A stretch of DNA of 64,000 nucleotides, from assembly GCA_030015575.1 (NCBI GenBank), contig JASDDO010000026.1, positions 194,643,739 to 194,707,738 of the forward strand. The letters are read 5' to 3'. This DNA is from Agapanthus africanus (taxonomy: Eukaryota > Streptophyta > Magnoliopsida > Asparagales > Amaryllidaceae). This document shows positions 1-13,290 of the stretch, piece after piece (the first letter of the stretch is position 1; each line of letters begins with the position of its first letter). Below the pieces are notes generated by a model. The model was not told where the DNA came from. It saw only the letters and a program-made list of their open reading frames with translations, and did no database searches. The translations under genes were made by a program, and so were the position numbers.

Positions 1-255
1 TAGCCTGTGACTGGCACTTGAATTATATGAAGTCTATAGGACCCCATCTAATCCAAGTAAGCCAAAAGCCCAGAAATCTAAAACCCTTTTAAATAATAAA
101 TGAAGGAAAAATAGTTTAAGAAGTGAAGAAAACATGTTTTAAAAGCAAGGTTTTTAAATAAGTAAGCCGAATGTGCATTTTTAAAAGTATATCTTTTCTG
201 AAAATTTCGGCAGAGTTCCCTTTGTAAATACTGGTCCCGAACGGGGTACAATAAG

Positions 256-292
<37 letters not shown>

Positions 293-3200
293 ATGATAAA
301 AGGCATCCCCAAACGGGAGCTAGCTCTTCGTCAATCGACGGTCACAACCGCGCAAACAATATAATATACAATGCCAAAGGACGAGGATCAAAACTCAGAA
401 AGAACTCAAAACAGCATAAAAGCCGTAATACTACAACGCGCGACTCTAAGGTCGAAATAATACATAACTGATTTCTAAGTCTGAAACAATATACAAGTTT
501 TGGTTGATGGAATTTCTAGATACAATGAATAATACGTGTACAATGGTGGTTCTGATGCAAAAGAACCCACCTACCAAGGCAAGTCACCCGTAATGGAAGC
601 AATGTGCCAGAAAAGCCGCAATGAAACCTGTACAGCAAAACCTGCAAGAAACTGTGGCACAACGGGGGTGAGTTGCCAAATCGTGAATAAAAAATATCAC
701 AGAGCAGAAATCGTATGTATGACTCATCCTAGGTCAATACGATCAGATATATATAAAGCTCAATATGAATAAGTCTGAAGCATGCTAAAGTGGTAATGTA
801 ACCTCTATACATGAGTGTAGTGCCAAGTGCTCGTGCCAGTGCCTCAGGTAATAACTTATCATAAATATGAGGTATGATCAATGTAATCAAATCTGTATGT
901 ATGTGGATCCTGTCCACTGGTCACCCAATGACAAAAACTATCATGCATGTAAATAACATAAAGCATATGCATGGAAATATGAGGATATAAACCATCTGTG
1001 TCCCTCGCGACACGTCAAAATCATGGAACCGGAGTGTCCAGCATCGACACTCGAAAACATCATGAAACCTGTGCCTAACATCGGCACATAAATCCTCATA
1101 TATCGGGCTCCATCAGTCCGGATCAGCCCACGGGCTCCGTCTGCGGAATCGGCCCTCGGCCCCAGCAGTACGGATCGTCCCATATCCATCTATCGACTCT
1201 GGTCAATATCCTCCGGATAACCGCCAGGTCCAACCAATCACCGGTTGGTAGTGGTCCCTCTGCCAGGCTCACCGTCTAGCTACACAGCAGATCCGTTCTC
1301 GCCCCGGGGTACCATACCGGGTCCACCATGTACCCGCAATCGGCCTTGTCCGCTCCTCGAATCGGGTTTCACATGTCGCTCTCAGTACCGAGAAAACACA
1401 TGGTGGACGCACTGAAATATCATATCAAGGGCAACCGGGTTTTTAAAACAATTACATATTCTCTTTTGAAATACCCACGGTTCCCAAATCCAGAAATATC
1501 ATGGAAACAACATATCTCAATGCGTATAACCAAAGCATGATGTATACGACATGTAAAAGAAGTGTAAGCATATCAGTATGTCATGCAACATGGAATAGTA
1601 ATATGCACACATTTAGGGAAGACCGCTTCTTTAAAATGAATCAGCTTTAAAAGGTATCTTGCGGTTCCCAAATCTCAAATCAAGCCAGAATCATCAATGT
1701 ATGTGCAAATACATATGCATGCACGTATGGGTGTACAATAGGACTACACAGTATATAGGTACACAAGTATGCCATGAAAGGTCATATCCTAAATGCAATA
1801 GTACTACAGTGTAGTGACATGACAATTATCGATAATGAAGTGTGTGAGCCGGCGAGCAGTGTACGTGGAACATATGCATCATCGATAATGGTGCTGGTGT
1901 CCTAGCAGCATGATTGTAATATATCAAATAACACAAGCAATGCAATGCAAATAGCATGAATATGCGGAATTGAATAACCAACGCAATAGTGAAGAATCTA
2001 CCTCTAAAGTATATCATGCAGCTCTGCCATTTGAAATAATACGAATCAGGGTTTTTGGTAAAATAAGGGCTACGGTGTTTTAAGAATAGATGCGACGTTT
2101 GAAAATATCCATAGAATCCCTTTTGCCTATCCTTAAAATATCCCCAATTCGTTAGTTTTGAAATAGGTATGACTCGGGTCTAGTCTAACATCTGCTATGC
2201 AAACTACAGATCTAACTAACAAGTCAATCGTGAGGGGTATGGAAACCACCTAAATCTAAGTCGGTATATATATAAATATAAATATAAAAGTCAGTGATCC
2301 CGCCTCAATAGTATCACATACGCTACAATATACATCATATAATATCCTCGAGTCAAGAGTGCGGATCTATCATCAATATATAGCTCGTACGTAAATCCGT
2401 CGTACGGTATCCCAAATCTGGGTACGGGTCAATATCACCGTCAGCTCATCAATTATCTGGTATCCTTATCATCATCTCTCATGATCTGGGGTACTGGTCT
2501 AAGTCTAGAACAATCGATACCATCTAAACAAATATAAGCGCGTGGGTAAAACACACGTCCAAAGGCCTGCAAAAATCTCGTATCGTATCCCAAATATGAA
2601 TCACATCATATCGCCGATCTCACGGCACCATGCCTAAACTCATCGACTCATCTCCAGTATCATACACTATCCACATCATCACGATATAAGTATAGCAATA
2701 AGCATGTGTGTGCGTGTGGGTGTAAACCTATGCTAGGATTCGCAACTAGGAAATTACACTAGTTCACTTCTAACCCTAAGTATCCATAGTACACCTAACA
2801 CATCTATGATCTCCATGTCACGCAATAAGCTATCATATATATATATATATAGTATATATAGTATACTAGACATCGAACTGCGGGGGTGCTATACGCCATC
2901 CACCCGACTTCCTCCGTAGATATAATCTACTCACCTTGTATCTTGCGTGTCGGTGTCGATATTGCAACCATCATCTTCATCGCCTTGGATCACCGTGGGG
3001 TACCTACATATCATACGTATCGCATCGCATTAAAACTAAATCGAATCTAAAATGACACGCGAAAACCAACAGGATACGCTAAAAGGCCTATAGGTTAGAA
3101 CCTATGGACAACGCCTTCAAAACCATCAATCCATCCTCGATATCGTCGTACAAACGCCATGTATTCGAGGTAAAACACAGATAATAATTCCATAATTCAA

Positions 3201-4438
3201 AATATGGAATACAGAAACATGAATAAAAACAGCAACTCAGGAAAAAGGCTCCAGATTCTACCGTAGGTGAAATTGGACAATTTTGCACATGCCGGGGGTC
3301 TAGTTTACTGATAAGGAGACCACAGAACCAAAACGAGCCAAAATGGTGGGGTCCAGGCCACAAAATGCGGCCAATTGGATTCAATCTGCAGCCGAGGTTG
3401 GGAGTTAGGGGCTGGGGTTTTAGTGATAGCTTCCTAGGTTCCTGCACATCTCACTGTCCAACCAAAAATATTTTCAGAGTCTCGGGTTGATTGCAGATCT
3501 CATATAACCTTCACAGATTCCACAATCATTCCGATATCAGTTTCTAAATCCGTATTCTGGGTTTCAAGTCCCAGGTTTGGGTCTGGATTCTAGCACTAGG
3601 GTGTTTGTATGGTCTCCACTGAACTTGATTTCACACCACAACTCTCAATTCCTTCAAACCCTAACTAGGTTTTCCTTAAGCCCACAAAACTACCCGATAT
3701 CGATTCAATCTTAGCATAGGGTTAAAAGTAATGCAAAAACTAAGCTAATGGTTCAGTAAATACCTCATTTGGCAACTCAAGAATTTTCTTGAGTTGCCCC
3801 TAGTGGCCAAAATCCTTGCTTTCTTGGTCCAATGTGCTTGTCTCAAGCTTGTGCACACTTTTTGTGAAATGAAGGTGAGGTTTCGGAGTGATATTCATGG
3901 AGTAATGGGGGTTTGAAGGTGGAGGAAGAGGAGGGCAGAAGTAGCAGCAGCAGCAAATGGAAGAGGGGGAATAAAAATGAGAGGAGGAAACAAGAGGGAA
4001 TGGCCAAGTCAAACACTCTCACCTACTCTCTCTCTCTCTCTCACCATACCTATTTCTTTATTCCCTTTTTCTTTTCTTTTCTTTTTCTTTTCCCTCTAAA
4101 TCCTTCTCACTCAAATAGTAAACCCAAAGTGATATGGTAGAAATGCAAAAGTGTAGAGCACAAAAATGATATGTGCATATTTTGCACAAAAAAGCCAAAA
4201 ATCCAAATTAGCGATTTTTAATCGCAATTAGCACTAAATTAGTGTCAAACTAATCATAAAAACTTAAAAATGGCAGAATCCCATAAAATACCCTATTTTA
4301 GAATTTTCCATAATTTTTCCAAAAGTTTTTCCCATTTATTTGTATTTAGTTATGCCGAAATATTAAAATATTCATTAAAATAATATTAAATTATAAAAAT
4401 TCCCAAAAATTATATTTTATTTTTTTTGAAATGTTACA
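1..4438 (-). repeat. 3' LTR (element sense) of the LARD element
   Basis: This copy matches 7782-12202 throughout; about 15 terminal bases lie before the window. It ends at 4438 with GAAATGTTACA, which is TGTAACATTTC on the element strand, the usual TG start. It contains a (TA)n run at 261-289 whose length differs from the partner copy, and a CT run at 4026-4042. Small open frames inside it (for example 536-772) recur in the other LTR only because the LTRs are copies. There is no gene here. Confidence 0.9.
261..289. repeat. (TA)n microsatellite in LARD LTR
   Basis: Uninterrupted alternating TA of about 29 bases. The matching site in the other LTR (8043-8059) is about 17 bases, so the length changed after insertion. 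Confidence 0.95.
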
Positions 4439-4452
4439 ATCTTCCCCCCTTA
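4439..4452 (-). promoter_or_regulatory. Polypurine tract of the LARD element
   Basis: On the - strand it reads TAAGGGGGGAAGAT and directly abuts the TGTAACATTTC LTR start. This is the usual plus-strand priming site, at the same place as the Tekay tract at 18737. Confidence 0.8.
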
Positions 4453-5105
4453 AAGAAATTCGGTCCCCGAATTTAAATTTAAACCTCCAAATTCTAAAAC
4501 ATTTCAGTAAAAATCCAAGTCGTCGGGGCTCCGAAATCATCAATACATAAAACGCATCGTAGCGCAATGCATGCGCATGAGTAATGAGCTGATAGCTCAA
4601 AATCGAAACTCCGTCAAGCATCCCGCAATCATCGGAGTCATGATAAAAACACGAATGTCAAATCCAAAGCAAAACCAATACCATATAAATCAGAACTATA
4701 CATGTAAATACCAAATCTATACATGTAAATAGCTGAAGTAAATGCATGCCAAATCCTTTTTAGTCGCTGTGCGATGCGCATAACACTGCACAGTGGCGGA
4801 CGTCTATTTTAATAAAATAACCATATACGTATATATCCTTTGTTTAATATATACGTTCCGCCGTTTTGGAAACAATTTAGAAGGGTTTCCTTGTTTTAAA
4901 CGTTTCGTGTCATATCGGACACGTAGGTATATACTGAGACTATAGCTCTCTTTTTGGAAATCCCTTCGATAACTATCAATGCATGCAAAATATATCCAGG
5001 TACCGTCCTCTGACTAGTCCTGCTCAGTACGAAAACGCATAGCAAATATCATAAAACGTACTGTTCCATAAGAATCAATCCCAAAATGTATATAAGAATA
5101 CCCTA

Positions 5106-5818
5106 TGCGTCTGGTGCGCACGGAAATCAAAATCCATATATGTGCCATACATGTGCACAGAAACAATATCTAGGTGCAACGGGTGTGCACGAAGCATCTG
5201 TCATGGGCAACGCGTGTGCCTGACAGCAAAATCAGGTGCATCTGACATGCACGAAGAATCCCGATTTAGTGCATCTGGTGTGCACCAAAATCGTATCTCA
5301 AAACATGCGCCCAACATGCGCGAAACTCCAAATCGGTGCATCCATCATGCACGAATAAAATCTAAATCCTGCGCACTCAACATGCAAGAAATCACGAACT
5401 CCAATAGCAAGCGTCGAACATGCGCAAGTCCAAATCAAATGCACGGAGTGCAAGAAATCAACATCAATATCAGAATCAAAATCGACATATCGAATGACAT
5501 CAAATTGAAGTCAGGTGCAACCGTAGTGCACAAAATATAAATCCGGTGCAACAAAGGCACGAAATGTAAATCTGGTGCGATAAACGCAAGAAATATAAAA
5601 CTGGTGCGACAAACGCACGAAGTATAGAACTGGTGCATCCCATTCACAAATACCCAGCAATAACTCAAATGCGAAAGCAGCAACACCAAGTGTACCCAGG
5701 TGTAAAGAAAATCATAAACGTGTGCAACTGCGTGCATAAAACACATATCAATGCACTACAAGCACATATAAGCTATACCGAGTGCAAAAATTAAATCGTG
5801 TGCGTAACATATGCACAC
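5106..5818. repeat. Array of at least 13 short hairpins with covarying stems
   Basis: Inverted repeats of 4-6 bp, most with a 7-base loop, follow one another every 15-45 bases. Examples (left arm / right arm): TGCG/CGCA 5106-5120; TGTGC/GCACA 5141-5159; GTGCA/TGCAC 5174-5190, 5236-5252, 5269-5285, 5336-5352 and 5515-5531; CTGTCA+GGCA / TGCC+TGACAG 5198-5226; TGCGC/GCGCG 5306-5322; TGCAC/GTGCA 5440-5452; GTGC/GCAC 5546-5560; GTGCG/CGCAC 5604-5618; GTGTGC/GCACAC 5798-5818. The right arm is often followed by GAA or GAAAT. Arms vary between units but usually stay complementary, while loop sequence varies freely. Function unknown. Confidence 0.8.
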
Positions 5819-7750
5819 CATCAAATCAACCGTATGAAATCCATGAAACTCAGTCATCAAGACTAAATCATGCGAATATATCGCCCAAAATACCGAAATC
5901 CAAAGTGACGGATACGTGATAGTCAAATCACAAAATCACAAATCATAAATACCGTCGTCGGTATATCCTCCTTCAAAGTCGAGAAAGTGCCGGTACATCC
6001 AATGCTAGCGGGGCAAGATATCTACTTGCCTCTTGCTTACGGTCTGGCGTCCTCTGTCACTGGGTCCTTATCTTCTCTGTGCATTACCAATCTCGTAATC
6101 TATCGGCTCATCGGCCCTGTCAGGTGTGCTAACGGAAACGATTCCGTCCTGGAACTTTTCTGGTCATCTCTCGGTCAATCCTCACGACCACTCGTAAGGC
6201 AGCACGTCACTGGCGCCGACCTCTGGTCCTCCGAATACACATCACACATCCGATCCTGGGTGCAATTCTTATTGTAGCAGTGTCCTGGAAGGAATCCCCC
6301 TCAAGTTCTCTTCCAATCTCGCCTAAGCCGAACTGTACGGAGGCTGGTACCCTGGCATAATCTTTTCTCGCTCTCTGGACATCTGCATTCTCATTACAGC
6401 ATTTACTCGGAAGCTGGTCGCATCCCAACGCCTCTGTAGACACATCGTATCTCTGATGTCAGCGGAGTGGAACGTCATCTCGTCGAAATCTCGTGCGAAC
6501 TCTTTACTCCACTTTATTCCAATGTCGACTGATTCGGACTCGTCTACTCGTGACTGCATGGATTACGCTCCAATGGCTTTACTCGTATCTGGAGTCTCCT
6601 AAGCAATGTGTCCCATCACATGATATCCGAATGATGTTGAATCATCCGATCAATTTGTCAAAACCTCATAATCCCCCAAGAGATCAACATCTTGGGTACA
6701 GTTTAATAGTATCGAGTACATACCACAGCATCAGTGGTCCAGCCGTAGAAGGGCAAACCCAAGCCTCACTAATGGTGCCGCGGAACTGCCGCAAAACCTA
6801 AGGTTCAAAGGCTTTCACACGGTCATTATGTCGAGTTAGGGTTTCATTCTTCTAGAGGGTCCATAGAATCGCTTGCATGTCTTTCCGAATACTTTAAACT
6901 TGGAATATGGTTTCCTGACATTCGATCGTCTCTATCGACTTTCAACGAACCTGCGTGAAGTCGTCTCTAGCTGGAATCAATATATCTGATGACCTCCCAT
7001 CTGGGTAAGCGAACGAACCACTTGTCCTAGTCATTCACCCTCGGGTGACTAGCGACTCGCCATCGTATCTCTAAATATATACTCATGCTACAGTAGCTCC
7101 AATCATCTGGGCGATATCTCGTCATTTGCAGCAACAACTGGCTCATTCGTCCGTACACTGAACAGCGCCTCAATCATCGTGAATAAGCGATATATCAATG
7201 GTCAACACATCCTGGCTGGCCTCTATCAGTGGCTCAATCCTCTGGTACCGATCGACACATCCGGGAAATCTCGTAAAAGCGATCTGTCAAACGCTCATGG
7301 CGCGAAAACACAATAAGGCGACCCCTCTATATGCAATCGTAAGTCTTTGGAATCACGCCCTGGTCAGTCCTCGTCCACGACGAGCTCATGCTGACGCAAC
7401 TCGAGCCGTAGCTCACTCTGCCCGTGCAATCGTGGTAGCAAAATCATAACCAGTATCGATGAGGATAGATCATAGGAATGAATATAATACTGTGCAAGGA
7501 AATGTACATCCTAAGGCTCCTTAAGCGGAGTGGCGTGTCATAAGTATGCCGCGGAACATACACATGGTACGTCACTCTACTGAAGTCACCTACTCCATCA
7601 ACCAAGGGTCATCCTACGCGATGAATGTTCGGGTATAATACCCCCTCGACCAAGTCTAAGTTCCGTAAGGTCAAGCCTAAGTTCCGTATATATATAAACG
7701 CCCTAGACTCCACATAGTCAAACTTAGACTCGAACCAAGCTTAACCTAGC

Positions 7751-7762
7751 GCTCTGATACCA
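7751..7762 (-). promoter_or_regulatory. Primer-binding site, initiator tRNA-Met type (LARD)
   Basis: On the - strand it reads TGGTATCAGAGC, complementary to the 3' end of plant initiator tRNA-Met, four bases inside the LTR edge at 7767. It sets the element's orientation. Confidence 0.9.
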
Positions 7763-7766
7763 ACTT

Positions 7767-10700
7767 TGTCATGACCCGAAATAGCCTGTGACTGGCACTT
7801 AAATCATATGAAGTCTATAGGACCCCATCTAATCCAAGTAAGCCAAAAGCCCAGAAATCTAAAACCCTTTTAAATAATAAATGAAGGAAAAATAGTTTAA
7901 GAAGTGAAGAAAACATGTTTTAAAAGCAAGGTTTTTAAATAAGTAAGCCGAATATGCATTTTTAAAAGTATAGTCTTTTCTGAAAATTTCGGCAGAGTTC
8001 CCTTTGTAAATACTGGCCCCGAACGGGGTACAACAAGAATAATATATATATATATATATGCAATGATAAAAGGCATCCCCAAGCGGGAGCTAGCTCTTCG
8101 TCAATCGACGGTCACAACCGCGCAAACAATATAATATACAATGCCAAAGGACGAGGATCAAAACTCAGAAAGAACTCAAAACAGCATAAAAGCCGTAATA
8201 CTACAACGCGCGACTCTAAGGTCGAAATAATACATAACTGATTTCTAAGTCTGAAACAATATACAAGTTTTGGTTGATGGAATTTCTAGATACAATGAAT
8301 AATACGTGTACAATGGTGGTTCTGATGCAAAAGAACCCACCTACCAAGGCAAGTCACCCGTAATGGAAGCAATGTGCCAGAAAAGCCGCAATGAAACCTG
8401 TACAGCAAAACCTGCAAGAAACTGTGGCACAACGGGGGTGAGTTGCCAAATCGTGAATAAAAAATATCACAGAGCAAAAATCGTATGTATGACTCATCCT
8501 AGGTCAATACGATCAGATATATATAAAGCTCAATATGAATAAGTCTGAAGCATGCTAAAGTGGCAATGTAACCTCTATACATGAGTGTAGTGCCAAGTGC
8601 TCGTGCCAGTGCCTCAGGTAATAACATATTATAAATATGAGGTATGATCAATGTGATCAAATCTGTATGTATGAGGATCCTGACCACTCGTCACCCAATG
8701 ATAAAAACCATCATGCATGTAAATATCATAAAGCATATGCATGGAAATATGGGGATATAAACCATCTGTGTCCCTCGCGACACGTCAAAATCATGGAACC
8801 GGAGTGTCCAGCATCGACACTCGAAAACATCATGAAACCTGTGCCCAACATCGGCACATAAATCCTCATATATCGGGCTCCATCAGTCCGGATCAGCCCA
8901 CGGGCTCCGTCTACGGAATCGGCCCTCGGCCCCAGCAGTACGGATCGTCCCATATCCATCTATCGACTCTGGTCAATATCCTCCGGATAACCGCCAGGTC
9001 CAACCAATCACCGGTTGGTAGTGGTCCCTCTGCCAGGCTCACCGTATAGCTACACAGCATATCCGTTCTCGCCCCGGGGTACCATACCGGGTCCACCATG
9101 TACCCGCAATCGGCCTCGTCCGCTCCTCGAATCGGGTTTCACATGTCGCTCTCAGCACCGAGAAAACACATGGTGGACGCACTGAAATATCATATCAAGG
9201 GCAACCGGGTTTTTAAAACAATTACATATTCTCTTTTGAAATACCCACGGTTCCCAAATCCAGAAATATCATGGAAACAACATATTTCAATGCGTATAAT
9301 CAAAGCATGATGTATGCGACATGTAAAAGAAGTGTAAGCATATCAGTATGTCATGCAACATGGAATAGTAATATGCACATATTTAGGGAAGACCGCTTCT
9401 TTAAAATGAATCAGCTTTAAAAGGTATCTTGCGGTTCCCAAATCTCAAATCAAGCCAGAATCATCAATGTATGTGCAAATACGTATGCATGCATGTATGG
9501 GTGTACAATAGGAATACACAGTATATAGGTACACAAGTATGCCATGAAAGGTCATATCCGGAATGCAACGGTACTACAGTGTAGTGACATGGAAATTATC
9601 GATGATGAAGTGTGTAAGCCGGCGAGCAGTGTACATGGAACATATGCATCATCGATAATGGTGCTGGTGTCCTAGCAGCATGATTGTAATATATCAAATA
9701 ACACAAGCAATGCAATGCAAATAGCATGAATATGCGGAATTGAATAACCAACGCAACAGTGAAGAATCTACCTCTTAAGTATATCATGCAGCTCTGCCAT
9801 TTGAAATAAGACGAATCGGGGTTTTTGGTAAAATAAGGGCTACGGTGTTTTAAGAATAGATGCGACGTTTGAAAATATCCGTATAATCCCTTTTTCCTAT
9901 CCTTAAAATATCCCCGATTCGTTAGTTTTGAAATAGGTATGACTCGGGTCTAGTCTAACATCTGCTATGCAAACTACAGATCTAACTAACAAGTCAATCG
10001 GAAGGGGTATGGAAACCACCTAAATCTGAGTCGGTATATATATAAATATAAATATAAAAGTCGGTGATCCCGCCTCAATAGTATCACATACGCTACAATA
10101 TATATCATATAATATCCTCGAGTCATGAGTGTGGATCTATCACCAATATATAGCTCATACGTAAATCCGTTGTACGGTATCCCAAATCTGGGTACGGGTC
10201 AATATCACCGTCAGCTCATCAATTATCTGGTATCCTTATCATCATCTCTCATGATCTGGGGTACTGGTCTAAGTCTTGTACAATCGATACCATCTAAACA
10301 AATATAAGCGCGTGGGTAAAACACACGTCCAAAGGCCTGCTAAAATCTCGTATCGTATCCCAAATACGAATCACATCATATCGCCGATCTCACGGCACCA
10401 TGCCAAAACTCATCGACTCATCTCCAATATCATACACTATCCACATCTTCATGATATAAGTATAGCAATAAGCATGTGTGTGCGTATGAGTGTAAACCTA
10501 TGCTTGGGTTCGCAACTAGGAAAATACACTAGTTCACTTCTAACCCTAAGTATCCATAGTACACCTAACACATCTATGATCTCCATGTCACGCAATAAGC
10601 TATCACATATATATAGTATATATAGTATACTAGACATCGAACTGCGGGGGTGCTATACGCCATCCACCCGACTTCCCCCGTAGATATAATCTACTCACCT

Positions 10701-12202
10701 TGTATCTTGCATGTCGGTGTCGATATTGCCACCATCATCTTCATCGCCTCGGATCACCGTGGGGTGCCTACATATCACATGTATCGCATTGCATTAAAAC
10801 CAAATCGAAACTAAAACGACACGCAAAAACCAACACGATACGCTAAAAGGCCTGTAAGTTAGAACCTATGGACAAAGCCTTCAAAACCATCAATCCATCC
10901 TCGATATCGTCGTACAAACGCCATGTATTCGAGGTAAAACACAGATAATAATCCCAGAATTCAAAATACGGAATACGGAAACATGAATAAAAACAGCAAC
11001 TCAGGAAAAAGGCTCCAGATTCTACCCTTGGTGAAATTGGACAATTTTGCACATGCCGGGGGTCTAGTTTACTGATAAGGAGACCACAGAACCAAAACGA
11101 GCCAAAATGGTGGGGTCAAGGCCGCAAATTGCAGCCAATTGGATTAAATCTGCGGCCGAGGTTGGGAGTTAGGGGCTGGGGTTTTGGTGATAGCTTCCTG
11201 GATTCCTGCACATCTCACTGTCCAACCAAAAATATTTTCAGAGTCTCGGGTTGATAGCAGATCTCATATAACCTTCACAGATTCCACAATCTTTCCGATA
11301 TTGGTTTCCAAATCCGTATTCCGGGTTTCAAGTCCTAGGTTTGGGTCTGGATTCTAGCACTAGGGTGTTTGTATGGTCTCCACTGAACTTGATTTCACAC
11401 CACAACTCTCAATTCCTTCAAACCCTAACTAGGTTTTCCTTAAGCCCACAAAACTACCCGATATCGATTCAATCTTAGCATAGGGTTAAAAGTAATGCAA
11501 AAACTAAGCTAATGGTACAGTAAATACCTCATTTGGCAACTCAAGAATTTTCTTGAGTTGCCCCTAGTGGCCAAAATCCTTGCTTTCTTGGTCCAATGTG
11601 CTTGTCTCGAGCTTGTGCACACTTTTTGTGAAATGAAGGTGAGGTTTTGGAGTGATATTCATGGAGTAATGGGGGTTTGAAGGTGGAGGAAGAGGAGGGC
11701 AGAAGTAGCAGCAACAGCAAATGGAAGAGGAGGAATACAAATGAGAGGAGGAAACAAGAGGGAATGGCCAAGTCAAACACCCTCACCTACTCTCTCTCTC
11801 TCTCTCACCATACCTATTTCTTTATTCCCTTTTCCTTTTCTTTTCTTTTTCTTTTCCCTCTAAATCCTTCTCACTCAAATAGTAAACCCAAAGTGATATG
11901 GTAGAAATGCAAAAGTGTAGAGCACAAAAATAATATGTGCATGTTTTGCACAAAAAAGCCAAAAATCCAAATTAGCGATTTTTAATCGTAATTAGCACTA
12001 AATTAGTGTCAAACTAATCATAAAAACTTAAAAATGGCATAATTCCATAAAATACCCTATTTTAGAATTTTCCATAATTTTTCCAAAAGTTTTTCCCATT
12101 TATTTGTATTTAATTATGCCGAAATATTAAAATATTCATTAAAATAATATTAAATTATAAAAATTCCCAAAAATAATATTTTATTTTTTTTGAAATGTTA
12201 TA
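7767..12202 (-). repeat. 5' LTR (element sense) of the LARD element
   Basis: Starts TGTCATGACCCG at 7767 and ends GAAATGTTATA at 12202; 4436 bp. Substitutions against the first copy are about 2% in the stretches compared by eye. The end joins directly to Tat protease-region sequence, so the LARD element inserted into the Tat element. CT-rich run at about 11790-11808; (TA)n at 8043-8059. Confidence 0.9.
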
Positions 12203-13290
12203 GTTGCCCACCGACAACACTTCAAGCGAATAAAGCACAAAGCCCGTCAGGAGTAGAGAAGCACAATAGATGAGCATAAAGGAACAACCAGTAACTGTCA
12301 TATGGTTGATGCCATCCCAACAAAAGGAAAGTCTCAAGTTCCTACTTTCGGGAGTGATTCGGACGAGGAAATGGTCCTCGGCCTTCTCTTCAAGGAATCC
12401 ACCTCTGGAAAAGAAGAAGAGACGGGGAACTGTAAGAACATTCAGCTGCGTAACCGTACGTTGCCTGAAAAGAATCTTGAACCCTCAAACAATGATTCAT
12501 GCAAGAAAGGAAAACGGAAGGAAAAAGTCTCTGAAGTGATTGCTCTCGATGATAGAGTCGCCAAAGAGCTCACAACCAAGGACCCGCTCAAGAAGAACAA
12601 GGTGGATTACAATGTCCTAGTACATTTGAGGAAGATACTCTGACAATTGAGTATTTTGGATGCCCTTCTCCTATCTAAAGAGGCACGAGATTCCCTGATC
12701 AAGGCGTTACAAGAGCTCGACCAGTTTCAAGCCTTTCTTGCAGAAGAAAAGATGAAGGATGAGCTTGAAGCAGTCCACACGGCTGACGTCACCTTCAGCG
12801 ATGAAGACCTCCTTCTCGGAACGTGCGAGCACAACCGTCCGCTGTATGTAACCGGGTATTGTCACAATATCAAGATATGGAAGATCCTGGTCGACAATGG
12901 GCCTCCGTCAATCTTCTCAATGTAAGATTGTTGAAGGAGATTTGCATGAATATGCAACATTTGGCTCGGGATAAAATTACCATCTCCGGTTTTGACTCCC
13001 AACCATCACAAACGCTTCGGGTTGCTCGTCACTGACATCAAGTTCCATGTTATTGACGCCAAGACTTGCTACAACGCTTTGCTCGGCAGGCCTTGGTTAC
13101 ATGAGTACAACGTCATCCTTTCTGCACAACATCAATGTATGAAGTACTTTAAGGACGGCCTCAAGTACACAGTTACAGGGGAGCTGAACCCATTTTCCGT
13201 AAATGAAGTCCGCAAATATGAAGACGCCAAGTACTTCTTACCAGACTTCGAAGACATGGAAAGATGCCGCAAAATGGAAAATAAATAAAT
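12203..13290 (+). pseudogene. Tat protease region (fossil)
   Basis: Aspartic protease part of a Tat polyprotein, which in life would cut the Gag-Pol precursor. The flap and C-terminal half is clear: ILVDNG near 12885, where family members have the D-S/T-G active site, and NALLGRPWLHEYNV at about 13075-13112, the conserved end of Tat proteases. The upstream stretch 12260-12640 is acidic and lysine-rich and has no domain I recognise. The region is broken in several places. Confidence 0.75.

Larger units (their letters stand above)
4439..7766 (-). other. LARD interior, non-coding
   Basis: About 3.3 kb between the two LTRs. I see no gag, protease, RT, RNase H or integrase motif on either strand; the longest frames are under 135 codons, show no family signature and overlap each other in several frames. 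The part at 5106-5818 is an unusual array of short inverted repeats, listed separately. The rest (4453-5105 and 5819-7750) is unique-looking sequence with no gene I can support. Confidence 0.75.
1..12202 (-). mobile_element. LARD-like non-autonomous Tekay-related Gypsy element
   Basis: The sequence from 1 is repeated almost base for base from 7782, giving two direct repeats of about 4.4 kb around a 3.3 kb centre. A primer-binding site complementary to initiator tRNA-Met lies at 7751-7762 and a polypurine tract at 4439-4452, both reading on the - strand, so this is an LTR element in - orientation. Its LTRs share short blocks with the Tekay LTR at 15883 (the terminal TGTCATGACCCGAAAT word, GTGGCACAACG, AAGTAAGCCAAAA), so it is most likely a derivative of that lineage. 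The interior shows no recognisable gag or pol, which fits a large retrotransposon derivative mobilised in trans. The far edge lies about 15 bases before the window, so the target duplication (GTTGC expected at 12203-12207) cannot be confirmed. LTR pair about 2% diverged by eye. Confidence 0.85.

Noticed and set aside
536-772. 78-codon frame repeated at 8306-8542 with almost the same protein
   Set aside because: The two copies are in the two LTRs of one element, so likeness follows from LTR duplication and is not evidence of coding constraint.
3913-4140. Glutamate/lysine-rich then serine/phenylalanine-rich frame, repeated at 11677-11904
   Set aside because: Low-complexity purine and pyrimidine runs inside the LARD LTR; no domain.
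6207-7449. Several 75-100 codon frames in the LARD interior as possible gag
   Set aside because: They overlap in several frames on both strands and none shows the Gag block clearly visible in the Tekay element at 54831-55500.
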